From Geobacter sp. AOG1 (GTDB taxonomy: Bacteria > Desulfobacterota > Desulfuromonadia > Geobacterales > Geobacteraceae), in NCBI RefSeq assembly GCF_019972315.1, contig NZ_BLIZ01000001.1:2641521-2705520 (forward strand): a stretch of 64,000 nucleotides of DNA, in the 5' to 3' direction. The notes beneath the pieces were generated by a model. That model searched no databases. It saw only the letters and a program-made list of their open reading frames with translations, and was not told the origin of the DNA. A program made the translations under genes and the position numbers. Within the stretch, counting starts at the first letter, position 1. Each line of letters begins with the position of its first letter. Below are positions 46,806 to 54,039 of this stretch, one piece after another.

Positions 46806-47846
46806 ATGGAAGCCTGGCAAAAACAGCTGGCGGCCGCCATCACCGAGCCGGGTGAGATTGCCGAACGGTTCGGTGTGGACGTGGAACCGCTGCGGGGAGT
46901 GGTCGCCCGCTATCCCCTCCGGATCACCCCCCATTACTTCTCCCTCATCGAGGCGCCTGGCGACCCAATCTGGCGTCAGTGCATCCCCGACCCACGGGAA
47001 CTACACGATGACCTGCAGGATCCCGACCCGCTCAACGAAGAATCCCTGAGCCCGGTTCCCGGTCTTATCCACCGTTACCCCGACCGGGTGGTACTCCTGG
47101 TTTCCAATGCCTGCGCTATGTACTGCCGCTTCTGCATGCGCAAGCGCCAGGTCGGCTGCGGTTCCCAGAAGATTGACCTTTCTGCAGCCCTTGACTATAT
47201 TGCCGAAACTCCTGCCATCCGGGACGTCATCCTGTCGGGAGGGGATCCGTTTCTGCTCCCCGACGATGAGCTGGCCGACCTGCTGGCCCGGCTGCGTTCA
47301 CTGTCCAACGTGGAGATGATCCGGATCGGCAGCCGGGTACCGGTGACTCTTCCGTCGCGCATCACACCCAGGCTCTGCCGTCTCCTCAAGCGCTTCCACC
47401 CTCTCTACCTCAATACCCACTTCAACCATCCCCGCGAGCTCACACCCCAGTCGACGATCGCCTGTAGGAGGCTGGCCGATGCCGGCATTCCCCTGGGGAA
47501 CCAGACGGTGCTGCTCCAGGGGGTCAATGACGAACCGGGCGTAATGAAAAAGCTCATGCAGGGGCTTCTTGCCATGCGGGTGCGCCCTTACTACATTCAT
47601 CAGCTCGATCTCGTGCGGGGAACCGGTCATTTCCGTACCAGCGTGCGACGGGGTCTTGAGGTGATGGAAGGTCTGCGGGGACACACATCGGGGTTGGCAA
47701 CCCCCTATTACGTCATCGATCTGCCGGGGGGGAAGGGGAAGGTTCCCCTTGTTCCCGACAATGGGGAATGGAGGGGGAACAGATTGCTGCTGCGGAACTA
47801 CCAGGGTGAGATTATTGAATATGAGGATACGGATTCAGGCAGATAG
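46806..47846 (+). CDS. epmB: Radical-SAM EF-P lysine 2,3-aminomutase
   Basis: A 346-aa KamA-family radical SAM protein. The [4Fe-4S] motif 'CAMYCRFCMRKR' is near residue 104, with the 'SGGDPFLLPD' and 'HFNHPREL' motifs and a C-terminal PLP region. It converts alpha-lysine to (R)-beta-lysine. The length is that of EpmB (~340) rather than catabolic KamA (~420). The EpmA and EF-P genes lie immediately beyond on the opposite strand, which supports a role in EF-P modification. Confidence 0.88.
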   Translation: MEAWQKQLAAAITEPGEIAERFGVDVEPLRGVVARYPLRITPHYFSLIEAPGDPIWRQCIPDPRELHDDLQDPDPLNEESLSPVPGLIHRYPDRVVLLVSNACAMYCRFCMRKRQVGCGSQKIDLSAALDYIAETPAIRDVILSGGDPFLLPDDELADLLARLRSLSNVEMIRIGSRVPVTLPSRITPRLCRLLKRFHPLYLNTHFNHPRELTPQSTIACRRLADAGIPLGNQTVLLQGVNDEPGVMKKLMQGLLAMRVRPYYIHQLDLVRGTGHFRTSVRRGLEVMEGLRGHTSGLATPYYVIDLPGGKGKVPLVPDNGEWRGNRLLLRNYQGEIIEYEDTDSGR

Positions 47847-47879
47847 CTTTTCACCACTTACTATTCACCTTTAACAGAT

Positions 47880-48803
47880 TCACAGCTCATCCGGTGTGAA
47901 GGCCACCACGTCGTCTATCCGCCCCGCGTTGAGGAGCACCATGGCGAGCCGGTCAACGCCCAGGGCGATCCCTGCAGATGGGGGCATTGATGCAAGCTCA
48001 CCAAGAAACGGTTCAGGGAGGGGATAAGCCTGCCGTCGCAACTCTTCCCGGTATGCGGTCTCCTGCTCGAATCTTCTGCGCTGTTCAATGGGGTCGTTCA
48101 GTTCCGAAAAGGCATTGGCCAGCTCCAGTCCACCGATGTAGAGTTCGAACCGTTCCGCCACGCTGTCGTCGTCGGCTTTCAGGCGCGCCAGGGCGCCGCG
48201 GGAGGCGGGATAGTCATGAATGAACGTGGGTCGCTCCATTCCCAGCTTCGGCTCGATTGACTCCACCATGATCTCGTCGAACCGGTCAAGGGCAAGAGCT
48301 TCCTCCATGGACGTTTCACTGTAGCGATCAAATGCCTCCTCCACCGTCAGCCGCTCCCATTCCCCCCCGACATCGGTGGTCATCCCTCGAAAAGTGATGG
48401 ATGTCCCCCGCCCCGCGCCAGACACCAGAGTCCGGATCAGACCCTCGCAGTCGACCATGATATCAAGGTAATCGGAATTAGCCCGGTACCACTCCAGCAT
48501 GGTAAATTCGGAGAGATGGTGACTGCCACGTTCTCCGGCACGCCAGCAGTGGCATATCTGGAACAACCGTTCATAGCCGGCCGCCAGCATGCGCTTCATG
48601 CAGAGTTCGGGCGATGTCTGGAGGAACCAATTGCCCGCCGGAATGGCATCGATGTGGGCTTCAGGAGCGGGTGCAGGAATGCGAAGGGGGGTCTCCACTT
48701 CGAGATACCCCCCTTCAATAAAGAACCGCCTGATTTCCTGGATAATGGTCGCCCTGGCGATGAGCGCGTTACGCCGGGCCGCCAGAGTCCAGTTGTCATC
48801 CAT
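47880..48803 (-). CDS. epmA: EF-P--(R)-beta-lysine ligase (truncated lysyl-tRNA synthetase)
   Basis: A 307-aa class II LysRS-like core without an anticodon-binding domain (full LysRS is ~500 aa). 'SPELCMKRMLAAGYERLFQICHCWRAGE' carries motif 2, and motif 3 is 'SAGIALGVDRLAMV'. EpmA attaches beta-lysine to EF-P. It lies 3 bp after efp on the same strand and converges with epmB. Confidence 0.92.
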   Translation of the reverse strand: MDDNWTLAARRNALIARATIIQEIRRFFIEGGYLEVETPLRIPAPAPEAHIDAIPAGNWFLQTSPELCMKRMLAAGYERLFQICHCWRAGERGSHHLSEFTMLEWYRANSDYLDIMVDCEGLIRTLVSGAGRGTSITFRGMTTDVGGEWERLTVEEAFDRYSETSMEEALALDRFDEIMVESIEPKLGMERPTFIHDYPASRGALARLKADDDSVAERFELYIGGLELANAFSELNDPIEQRRRFEQETAYREELRRQAYPLPEPFLGELASMPPSAGIALGVDRLAMVLLNAGRIDDVVAFTPDEL

Positions 48804-48806
48804 GGA

Positions 48807-49370
48807 CTATCCTTTTACTCGCGTAGAATATTCCCCGGTCCGAGTATCGATGGTGATCAGTTCTCCCTCTTCGATGAAAGGGGGGACGCGCAACACGTAA
48901 CCGGACTCGACCGTCGCCGGTTTGGAGTCGCTTCCCGAGGTGTCTCCCTTCGCCCACGGGTCGGTCTGGGTCACCCTCAGGTTCACGAAATTGGGGATCT
49001 CGACACCGATTGCCTTCTCCTTGAACAGGAGGATGCTGACCGGAAGGTTGTCGATCAGGTAGTTCTTGGCGTCTCCCATGGCAGCCTCGCTCACGTGTAC
49101 CTGCTCGTAGGTCTGATTGTCCATGAAGCAGTAGTGGTCATCCTCCTTGTAGAGGTATTGCATCTTCCGCTCCTCAAGGCTGGCCGGTTCGAAGGTTTCG
49201 CCCGAACGGTAGGTCCTGTCCAGGATGACACCTGAGATCATGTTGCGCAGTTTGGTGCGGTAGAGGGCCTGCCCCTTGCCGGGCTTGGCGAAATCAAAGG
49301 CTATGACGAGGTAGGGGTCACCATCCAGGGTGACTTTCAATCCTTTTCTCAGGTCTGCAACGGTATACAT
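48807..49370 (-). CDS. efp: Elongation factor P with modifiable lysine
   Basis: A 187-aa EF-P with three beta domains. The tip loop reads 'KPGKGQA', with Lys32 as the expected beta-lysylation site (E. coli Lys34). EF-P relieves ribosome stalling at polyproline; the modified lysine reaches the peptidyl-transferase centre. efp-epmA are one transcript. Confidence 0.95.
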   Translation of the reverse strand: MYTVADLRKGLKVTLDGDPYLVIAFDFAKPGKGQALYRTKLRNMISGVILDRTYRSGETFEPASLEERKMQYLYKEDDHYCFMDNQTYEQVHVSEAAMGDAKNYLIDNLPVSILLFKEKAIGVEIPNFVNLRVTQTDPWAKGDTSGSDSKPATVESGYVLRVPPFIEEGELITIDTRTGEYSTRVKG

Positions 49371-49529
49371 TGGTGGTTGATCCTTTTGTCGAGAAATATA
49401 AACCCGTAATATTTACACTAAATACGCGCGTTTGTTAAGTAAAAAATGCGGCTGTCCGTGAAGTATGGCTTGGCTTTATTCCTGCGTCAAAGCTTCCCCA
49501 TTTCCCGTTGATTTACGGGCAAATAGCAG

Positions 49530-49559
49530 TTGACAACCCTGATTGAACCCGGTTAGGAT
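49530..49559 (+). promoter_or_regulatory. Promoter candidate for the two-component operon
   Basis: TTGACA (49530-49535), 18 bp and TAGGAT (49554-49559) lie 32 bp before the first gene. A CCCGT-TGATTT-ACGGG inverted repeat (49504-49519) sits just upstream of the -35 box and may be an operator. Confidence 0.5.
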
Positions 49560-49591
49560 TAAGCAATTTTGAATTTCACGGAGCGCCTTTG

Positions 49592-50251
49592 ATGCAGGCA
49601 TTGGAGAAGATTCTCGTCATAGACGACAGCAAGGTAACCCAGATGCTGGTGAGGGATATCCTTGTCGGGAGCTACGAACTCACATTCAGGGAGGACGGCA
49701 GATCGGGAATCGTGGCGGTGAAGCAGGTCGTGCCGGATCTCATCCTGCTTGACGTGCGCCTGCCCGACATGGACGGATTCGCCGTCTGCCGGGAACTGAA
49801 GGACAATGAAACGACACGGGACATTCCGGTCATATTCATCACCACCATGGATGCGGAATCGGAGCGGGTCCGCGGATTCGACGCCGGTGCGGAAGATTAC
49901 GTGGTGAAGCCGTTTTCGTTGCACGAACTGCTGGCAAGGGTCAAGGTCCATTTAGCTTCCCGCAAGGCGCGGCGGCAAGAGGTAGAACTTGAACGTCTGA
50001 ACGTCTTTCGGGAGATGGCGGTTGCGCTCAGTCACGAGATAAACAATCCACTGACGACGGTTTTCGCCTATCTCCATCTTCTGCAGAAAGAAACATCCAC
50101 ATCATCCGAGTCAGTTCAGCAGGCACTTACGGGAATTCAGCAGGAGTTGGGGCGCATCCGGCTGATTACGGAGCGGATGGCCAAGGCCACCGAAGCGGTC
50201 ACCACCAATTATCGCCACGATATCAGCATGATCGATCTGCACAACCTCTGA
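49592..50251 (+). CDS. Response-regulator/DHp protein without ATPase domain
   Basis: A 219-aa protein. A receiver domain (~1-120) has the acidic pair in 'VIDDS', the phospho-Asp in 'LLDVRLPDMDG' and Lys in 'VVKPFS'. A HisKA-type dimerisation domain follows, with the phospho-His in 'ALSHEINNPLTTV' (residue ~148). The sequence stops 70 residues later without a HATPase domain. ATG 49592 has GGAG eight bases upstream. It is the first gene of an operon with a full histidine kinase and an NtrC-type activator. It may relay phosphate or be phosphorylated in trans. The end is natural: no frameshifted HATPase part is visible downstream. Confidence 0.85.
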   Translation: MQALEKILVIDDSKVTQMLVRDILVGSYELTFREDGRSGIVAVKQVVPDLILLDVRLPDMDGFAVCRELKDNETTRDIPVIFITTMDAESERVRGFDAGAEDYVVKPFSLHELLARVKVHLASRKARRQEVELERLNVFREMAVALSHEINNPLTTVFAYLHLLQKETSTSSESVQQALTGIQQELGRIRLITERMAKATEAVTTNYRHDISMIDLHNL

Positions 50252-50266
50252 CCAAAGGTCTACTGG

Positions 50267-51589
50267 ATGACTGAACAGAAGGAACCCCATACCTTTACAA
50301 TCACGACGGATGGCAGACATGCATCCCTGTGGAAGATTTTCATCTCGGTCATTGCGATCATCCTGTTTGCCGAAGCTGCAATCATGCTGGTTCTCCATCT
50401 TTTTTTCTCCTCGCTGCAACCTGCAGAGCAAGCATTCGTCGACGTTTTTCTCCTCACCATCATCCTCGTTCCCACCTTGTACTTTTTTGTCACTAAGCCT
50501 CTCCTCGGTGAAATGTTGGAGAGCCTGCGTGCAGAGCAGGAACTTTCAATAGCCTATCTGGAATTACAGGAACGGAAGACCTTTGTCGAATCGGTCCTGA
50601 CCAACATGCAGAGCGGCATTCTCGTTACTGACCATGAATGCTTGATCAAGCTGGCTAACCCCTACGTCCTTGATTTCTTCAAATCAAGTCTGGAGGATAT
50701 GATCGGTCGAAACCTGGCGGACATCGCTCCGGGCCTGTGCGATGCGGTCCGTACCGGTAGGGATGCGGGTGAGGTGCCGCTCCATTACGACATATCCGAC
50801 ATAATCGTAGGGTTCCGAAGGTTCGACCTTAAGTCTCCCGACAGAACAGTTACCGGACATATCGTTTCCTTCGTAGACCTTACTGAAATCATTACCATTC
50901 GCCGCAACTTGAGAATCAAGGAGCGGCTGGCGACTATGGGTGAGGTCGTGGCGCGGGTTGCCCACGAAATCCGTAATCCTCTCTTTGGGATGACCGCCGT
51001 CGGACAGATATTGTCAAAGGAGCTTGACCTGACTCCTCCCCAGAAAGAGTTGATGGACTCCCTCCTGAAAGAGGCGGGCAGACTCAATCGCATGGTGGAC
51101 GACCTGCTCTTCTGCTCCCGGGAGCCGAAACTGAATCGGCAGCTGTTCCCGTTGAAACAGATGATCGAAGAAACACTCCTGATTAACGCACCATTTGCTG
51201 CCGATCGGGGAGTGACTATACGTTCAAACTTGACCGAGCAGCGGGTAATGGTGGATGGGGATCAGGAGAAAATCGAGCAGGTGCTTCTGAATGTTCTGAA
51301 AAATGCCATCGAGGCGACACCCGGGGGGGGCAGCGTCGACGTAACGCTCGTTGCCGATCGGAAGGGGACACAGATAGTGGTCTCCGACTCGGGAGTCGGG
51401 ATTCCCGACGAAATCATGGAAAAGCTGTTCGACGTCTTTTTTACGACGAAGAAGCACGGCGCGGGACTGGGGCTGAGTATCAGCAGAACCATCATCGAGT
51501 CGCACAATGGTACCCTGACAGCCCACAACAATACTGAAAGAGGGGCAACGTTCATAATCGAGCTTCCCCTGCAGGGGAGGGCGGCATGA
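50267..51589 (+). CDS. Membrane sensor histidine kinase, NtrB-like
   Basis: A 440-aa protein. Two membrane helices (~23-45 and ~57-76) enclose almost no periplasmic loop. A PAS domain (~100-215), HisKA with 'RVAHEIRNPLFGM', and HATPase with 'NVLKNAIEATPGG', 'DSGVGIP' and 'GAGLGLSISRT' follow. It is the likely partner of the NtrC-type activator, whose ATG overlaps its TGA (ATGA). The pattern HEIRNPL is typical of NtrB-type kinases. Input signal unknown, probably cytoplasmic or membrane-borne. Confidence 0.92.
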   Translation: MTEQKEPHTFTITTDGRHASLWKIFISVIAIILFAEAAIMLVLHLFFSSLQPAEQAFVDVFLLTIILVPTLYFFVTKPLLGEMLESLRAEQELSIAYLELQERKTFVESVLTNMQSGILVTDHECLIKLANPYVLDFFKSSLEDMIGRNLADIAPGLCDAVRTGRDAGEVPLHYDISDIIVGFRRFDLKSPDRTVTGHIVSFVDLTEIITIRRNLRIKERLATMGEVVARVAHEIRNPLFGMTAVGQILSKELDLTPPQKELMDSLLKEAGRLNRMVDDLLFCSREPKLNRQLFPLKQMIEETLLINAPFAADRGVTIRSNLTEQRVMVDGDQEKIEQVLLNVLKNAIEATPGGGSVDVTLVADRKGTQIVVSDSGVGIPDEIMEKLFDVFFTTKKHGAGLGLSISRTIIESHNGTLTAHNNTERGATFIIELPLQGRAA

Positions 51590-52935
51590 GAGCACTGGTT
51601 ATAGATCGTGCCGACCGGACTCGTGTACAATTATGTGGTTTCCTGCGCGATCGGGGGTACGAGGTCGTTACTGCGGATACGGGCTCTGGGGGGATGAGGC
51701 TGGCAAAGGATTTTTCTCCCACGGTGGCCTTTGTTGACCAGCAGCTCCTCGACGCGGAGGGAGTGCGGCTCATCACGCCTTTGACCGATCAGGCCGCAGG
51801 GACGCGGGTCATGATGATGGCGGATAGTGTTGAACTGGACAAGGCGGTGCATGCCATGAAGCACGGCGCTGAGTATTATTTTGCCAAGCCTCTCGATCTC
51901 GATCAGGTGGGGATGATTCTTGACGGCGTCGAGGCACTGCAGCAGTCTTCACGTGAAACCGCACATGCCCAGCGACTGGACCGGCGAAGGGCGCACAGCA
52001 CCCCCACCATCGGAGAATCGCCGCAAATAATCAGGGTACAGCGCCTCGTGAAACTTCTTGCCCAGAATCCCACGACGCCGGTACTCATCATGGGAGAATC
52101 GGGAAGCGGCAAAGAACTGGTCGCCAGATCGATCCATGAACTGAGCCAGGTTTCCGGACCGTTGGTGGAGATCAATTGTGCATCCCTGTCGGAGACCCTC
52201 CTGGAATCAGAACTGTTCGGCCATGAGAAGGGAGCCTTTACCGATGCAAAGACGCTGAAGAAAGGGCTCTTTGAAATCGCGGCCGATGGAACCATTTTTT
52301 TCGACGAACTGGGAGAAATGCCCCTTGCTATCCAGGCAAAACTCCTCAAAGTGCTCGATACCCAATTCTTCCGCCGTGTCGGCGGCGTAAACGACCTCAA
52401 GAGCAGTGCGCGATTCATGGCAGCCACGAACCGCGATCTTCCCCTGCTTGTCAGAGAAGGAAAGTTTCGGGAAGATCTCTACTACCGGATAAACGTGCTC
52501 CCGATCAAGTTGCCTTCCCTCCGTGAGCGGGGACGCGACATTCTTCTGTTGGCTGACTATTACGTTCGTCTCGTCGGGGACTCCATGGGAAGGAGCTACA
52601 CGCGGCTTGACCCGGTTGTAGAGGATCTGCTGCTGGTATACATGTGGCCTGGCAACGTCCGTGAGTTGCGCAACGTCATCGAACGGGCTCTTATCCTTGC
52701 GGGGAGCGGTCCTATTGCTCCCGAACATCTCCCGTCCGATATCCGGGGATTGCACCCAGTTGAGAAATCTCCTGGTGAAACCGGTAACCTGCGCCCACTC
52801 TGCCAGGTCGAAGAAGAGTATATCAGGCAGGTTCTCCATGCCACCAACGACAATCATTCCCGTACCGCTTCCATACTCGGCATAAGTCGCTCAACCCTCC
52901 TCGCCAAGCTTAAAAAAATTTCTCCACTGTCCTGA
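51586..52935 (+). CDS. NtrC-family sigma-54 activator with GAFTDA loop
   Basis: A 449-aa protein. A receiver domain (~1-115) is atypical: the acidic pair is D-R (VIDRAD) and the conserved Thr is Ala (MMADS), but the phospho-Asp (FVDQQL) and Lys (FAKPL) remain. An AAA+ domain (~140-375) has Walker A 'GESGSGKE', 'ELFGHEKGAFTDA', Walker B 'GTIFFDELGEM' and the 'REDLYYRINV' arm. A Fis-type helix-turn-helix is at the end (RTASILGISRSTLLAKLKK). GAFTGA, the sigma-54-contact loop, reads GAFTDA, a tolerated variant in the family. It is likely to activate the sigma-54 promoter 216 bp downstream through two palindromes. Confidence 0.93.
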   Translation: MRALVIDRADRTRVQLCGFLRDRGYEVVTADTGSGGMRLAKDFSPTVAFVDQQLLDAEGVRLITPLTDQAAGTRVMMMADSVELDKAVHAMKHGAEYYFAKPLDLDQVGMILDGVEALQQSSRETAHAQRLDRRRAHSTPTIGESPQIIRVQRLVKLLAQNPTTPVLIMGESGSGKELVARSIHELSQVSGPLVEINCASLSETLLESELFGHEKGAFTDAKTLKKGLFEIAADGTIFFDELGEMPLAIQAKLLKVLDTQFFRRVGGVNDLKSSARFMAATNRDLPLLVREGKFREDLYYRINVLPIKLPSLRERGRDILLLADYYVRLVGDSMGRSYTRLDPVVEDLLLVYMWPGNVRELRNVIERALILAGSGPIAPEHLPSDIRGLHPVEKSPGETGNLRPLCQVEEEYIRQVLHATNDNHSRTASILGISRSTLLAKLKKISPLS

Positions 52936-52944
52936 ATCTGCACA

Positions 52945-52961
52945 TGTCCGAAAATCGGACA
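52945..52961. promoter_or_regulatory. 17-bp palindrome, upstream activator site 1
   Basis: TGTCCGAAAATCGGACA, a perfect 7-3-7 inverted repeat. It matches the site at 53062 at 13 of 17 positions, with the conserved frame TGTnCGAAAnnCGnACA. It lies 9 bp after the activator stop and 190 bp before the sigma-54 promoter. Confidence 0.75.
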
Positions 52962-53061
52962 GCAGGGATTTTTTGCCAATGCTGCAATCGCAACTTCCCG
53001 CCGCGCTTTGTTTTCTGAAACTCCTTCAACCAGCATCTCTTGCCCGCACGCTCCCGTAAAC

Positions 53062-53078
53062 TGTACGAAATCCGTACA
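53062..53078. promoter_or_regulatory. 17-bp palindrome, upstream activator site 2
   Basis: TGTACGAAATCCGTACA, with perfect 6-bp arms (7 including the outer C/G pair). Its centre is 117 bp from the first palindrome, close to eleven helical turns, so both sites face the same side. It lies 73 bp before the -24 element. Confidence 0.75.
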
Positions 53079-53151
53079 GCATGTTGGACGCATCATATGC
53101 GCTACTGCATAACAAGTCGAATCTATTAGACATAGTTGAATGATTGATATT

Positions 53152-53167
53152 TGGCATGTTGTGTGCT
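53152..53167 (+). promoter_or_regulatory. Sigma-54 promoter of the chemosensory operon
   Basis: TGGCATGTTGTGTGCT matches the sigma-54 consensus TGGCAYRNNNNTTGCW at all but one fixed position. It has GG and GC ten bases apart. It lies 49 bp before the first gene of the che operon. Confidence 0.8.
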
Positions 53168-53215
53168 TTTTCGTTAACGTATTTTATTTTTCATTAAGGG
53201 GGAGCATCGATAATC

Positions 53216-53590
53216 ATGAAAAAAATTCTCATCGTTGACGACGAACAATCCATACTTCTCAGCCTTTCCTATGCGTTGAAGACTGAAGGAGTGGAAGTCA
53301 TAACCTGCAACGAGATAGAACAGGCCGAAGAGGCGCTGGCAAACACCCATTTCGACCTTGTCATCGCCGATATCCGGATGTCGGGTGTGAACGGCATCGA
53401 GGGGCTTGAATTGCTGAAGTTCATAAAAGACCGGTATTCTACCGAAGTGATTATCATGACCGGCTATGGCACTGCCGAGATCGAGTCCCTTGCCTATGAG
53501 CGCGGGGCGTTGCATTTTTTCAGAAAGCCCGTGGATATTCAGGACCTCCTGTCAAAAGTCGAGGGAATCGGTATCCCGATTAAACATTGA
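53216..53590 (+). CDS. Single-domain response regulator
   Basis: A 124-aa receiver domain: acidic pair in 'IVDDEQ', phospho-Asp in 'VIADIRM', Thr in 'IMTGYG' and Lys in 'FRKPV'. No output domain. First gene after the sigma-54 promoter, with GGGGAG upstream. It may act as a phosphate sink or as a regulator of the CheA pathway. Confidence 0.9.
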   Translation: MKKILIVDDEQSILLSLSYALKTEGVEVITCNEIEQAEEALANTHFDLVIADIRMSGVNGIEGLELLKFIKDRYSTEVIIMTGYGTAEIESLAYERGALHFFRKPVDIQDLLSKVEGIGIPIKH

Positions 53591-53628
53591 TTGCGGATTG
53601 AATACTATCAATAGCAAGTGAGGAATAT

Positions 53629-54027
53629 ATGCTCAAAAAAGTTCTTGTGGTTGATGATTCGGCCCTTATCCATCAAATGTACCGCCTGGTACTGTCACGG
53701 TACGCGTGCGAGATTGCCGATGCGATGAACGGGCAGGAGGCGCTGGATGAACTCGCACGACAGGACGATATTCAGCTTATTCTGCTCGACATCAACATGC
53801 CGGTCATGAACGGAGTACAGTTTCTCGAGAAAGCCACCGCTCTCGGGATTCAGCGTCGACTTCCCATAATCGTCATCAGCACCGAAGGGAAGGAGGACGA
53901 TACCATTCGTGCCCTCAAGCTGGGTGCTAAGGGGTATCTCAAGAAACCGTTTTCACCTCCGGACCTCTACACGTTGATCGAACAAATCATCCCGGGCGCC
54001 GTGCCTGCGCAGACATCCAAAGCATAG
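53629..54027 (+). CDS. CheY-like response regulator
   Basis: A 132-aa receiver domain with 'VVDDSALIHQM', phospho-Asp in 'LLDINMPVMNG', Ser in 'VISTEG' and Lys in 'LKKPFSPPDL'. The DDS start and the NMPVMNG loop are typical of CheY proteins. The CheA gene begins directly at its stop codon. It is the probable output of this pathway; it need not act on flagella. Confidence 0.9.
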   Translation: MLKKVLVVDDSALIHQMYRLVLSRYACEIADAMNGQEALDELARQDDIQLILLDINMPVMNGVQFLEKATALGIQRRLPIIVISTEGKEDDTIRALKLGAKGYLKKPFSPPDLYTLIEQIIPGAVPAQTSKA

Positions 54028-54039
54028 TTGGGGGATACG

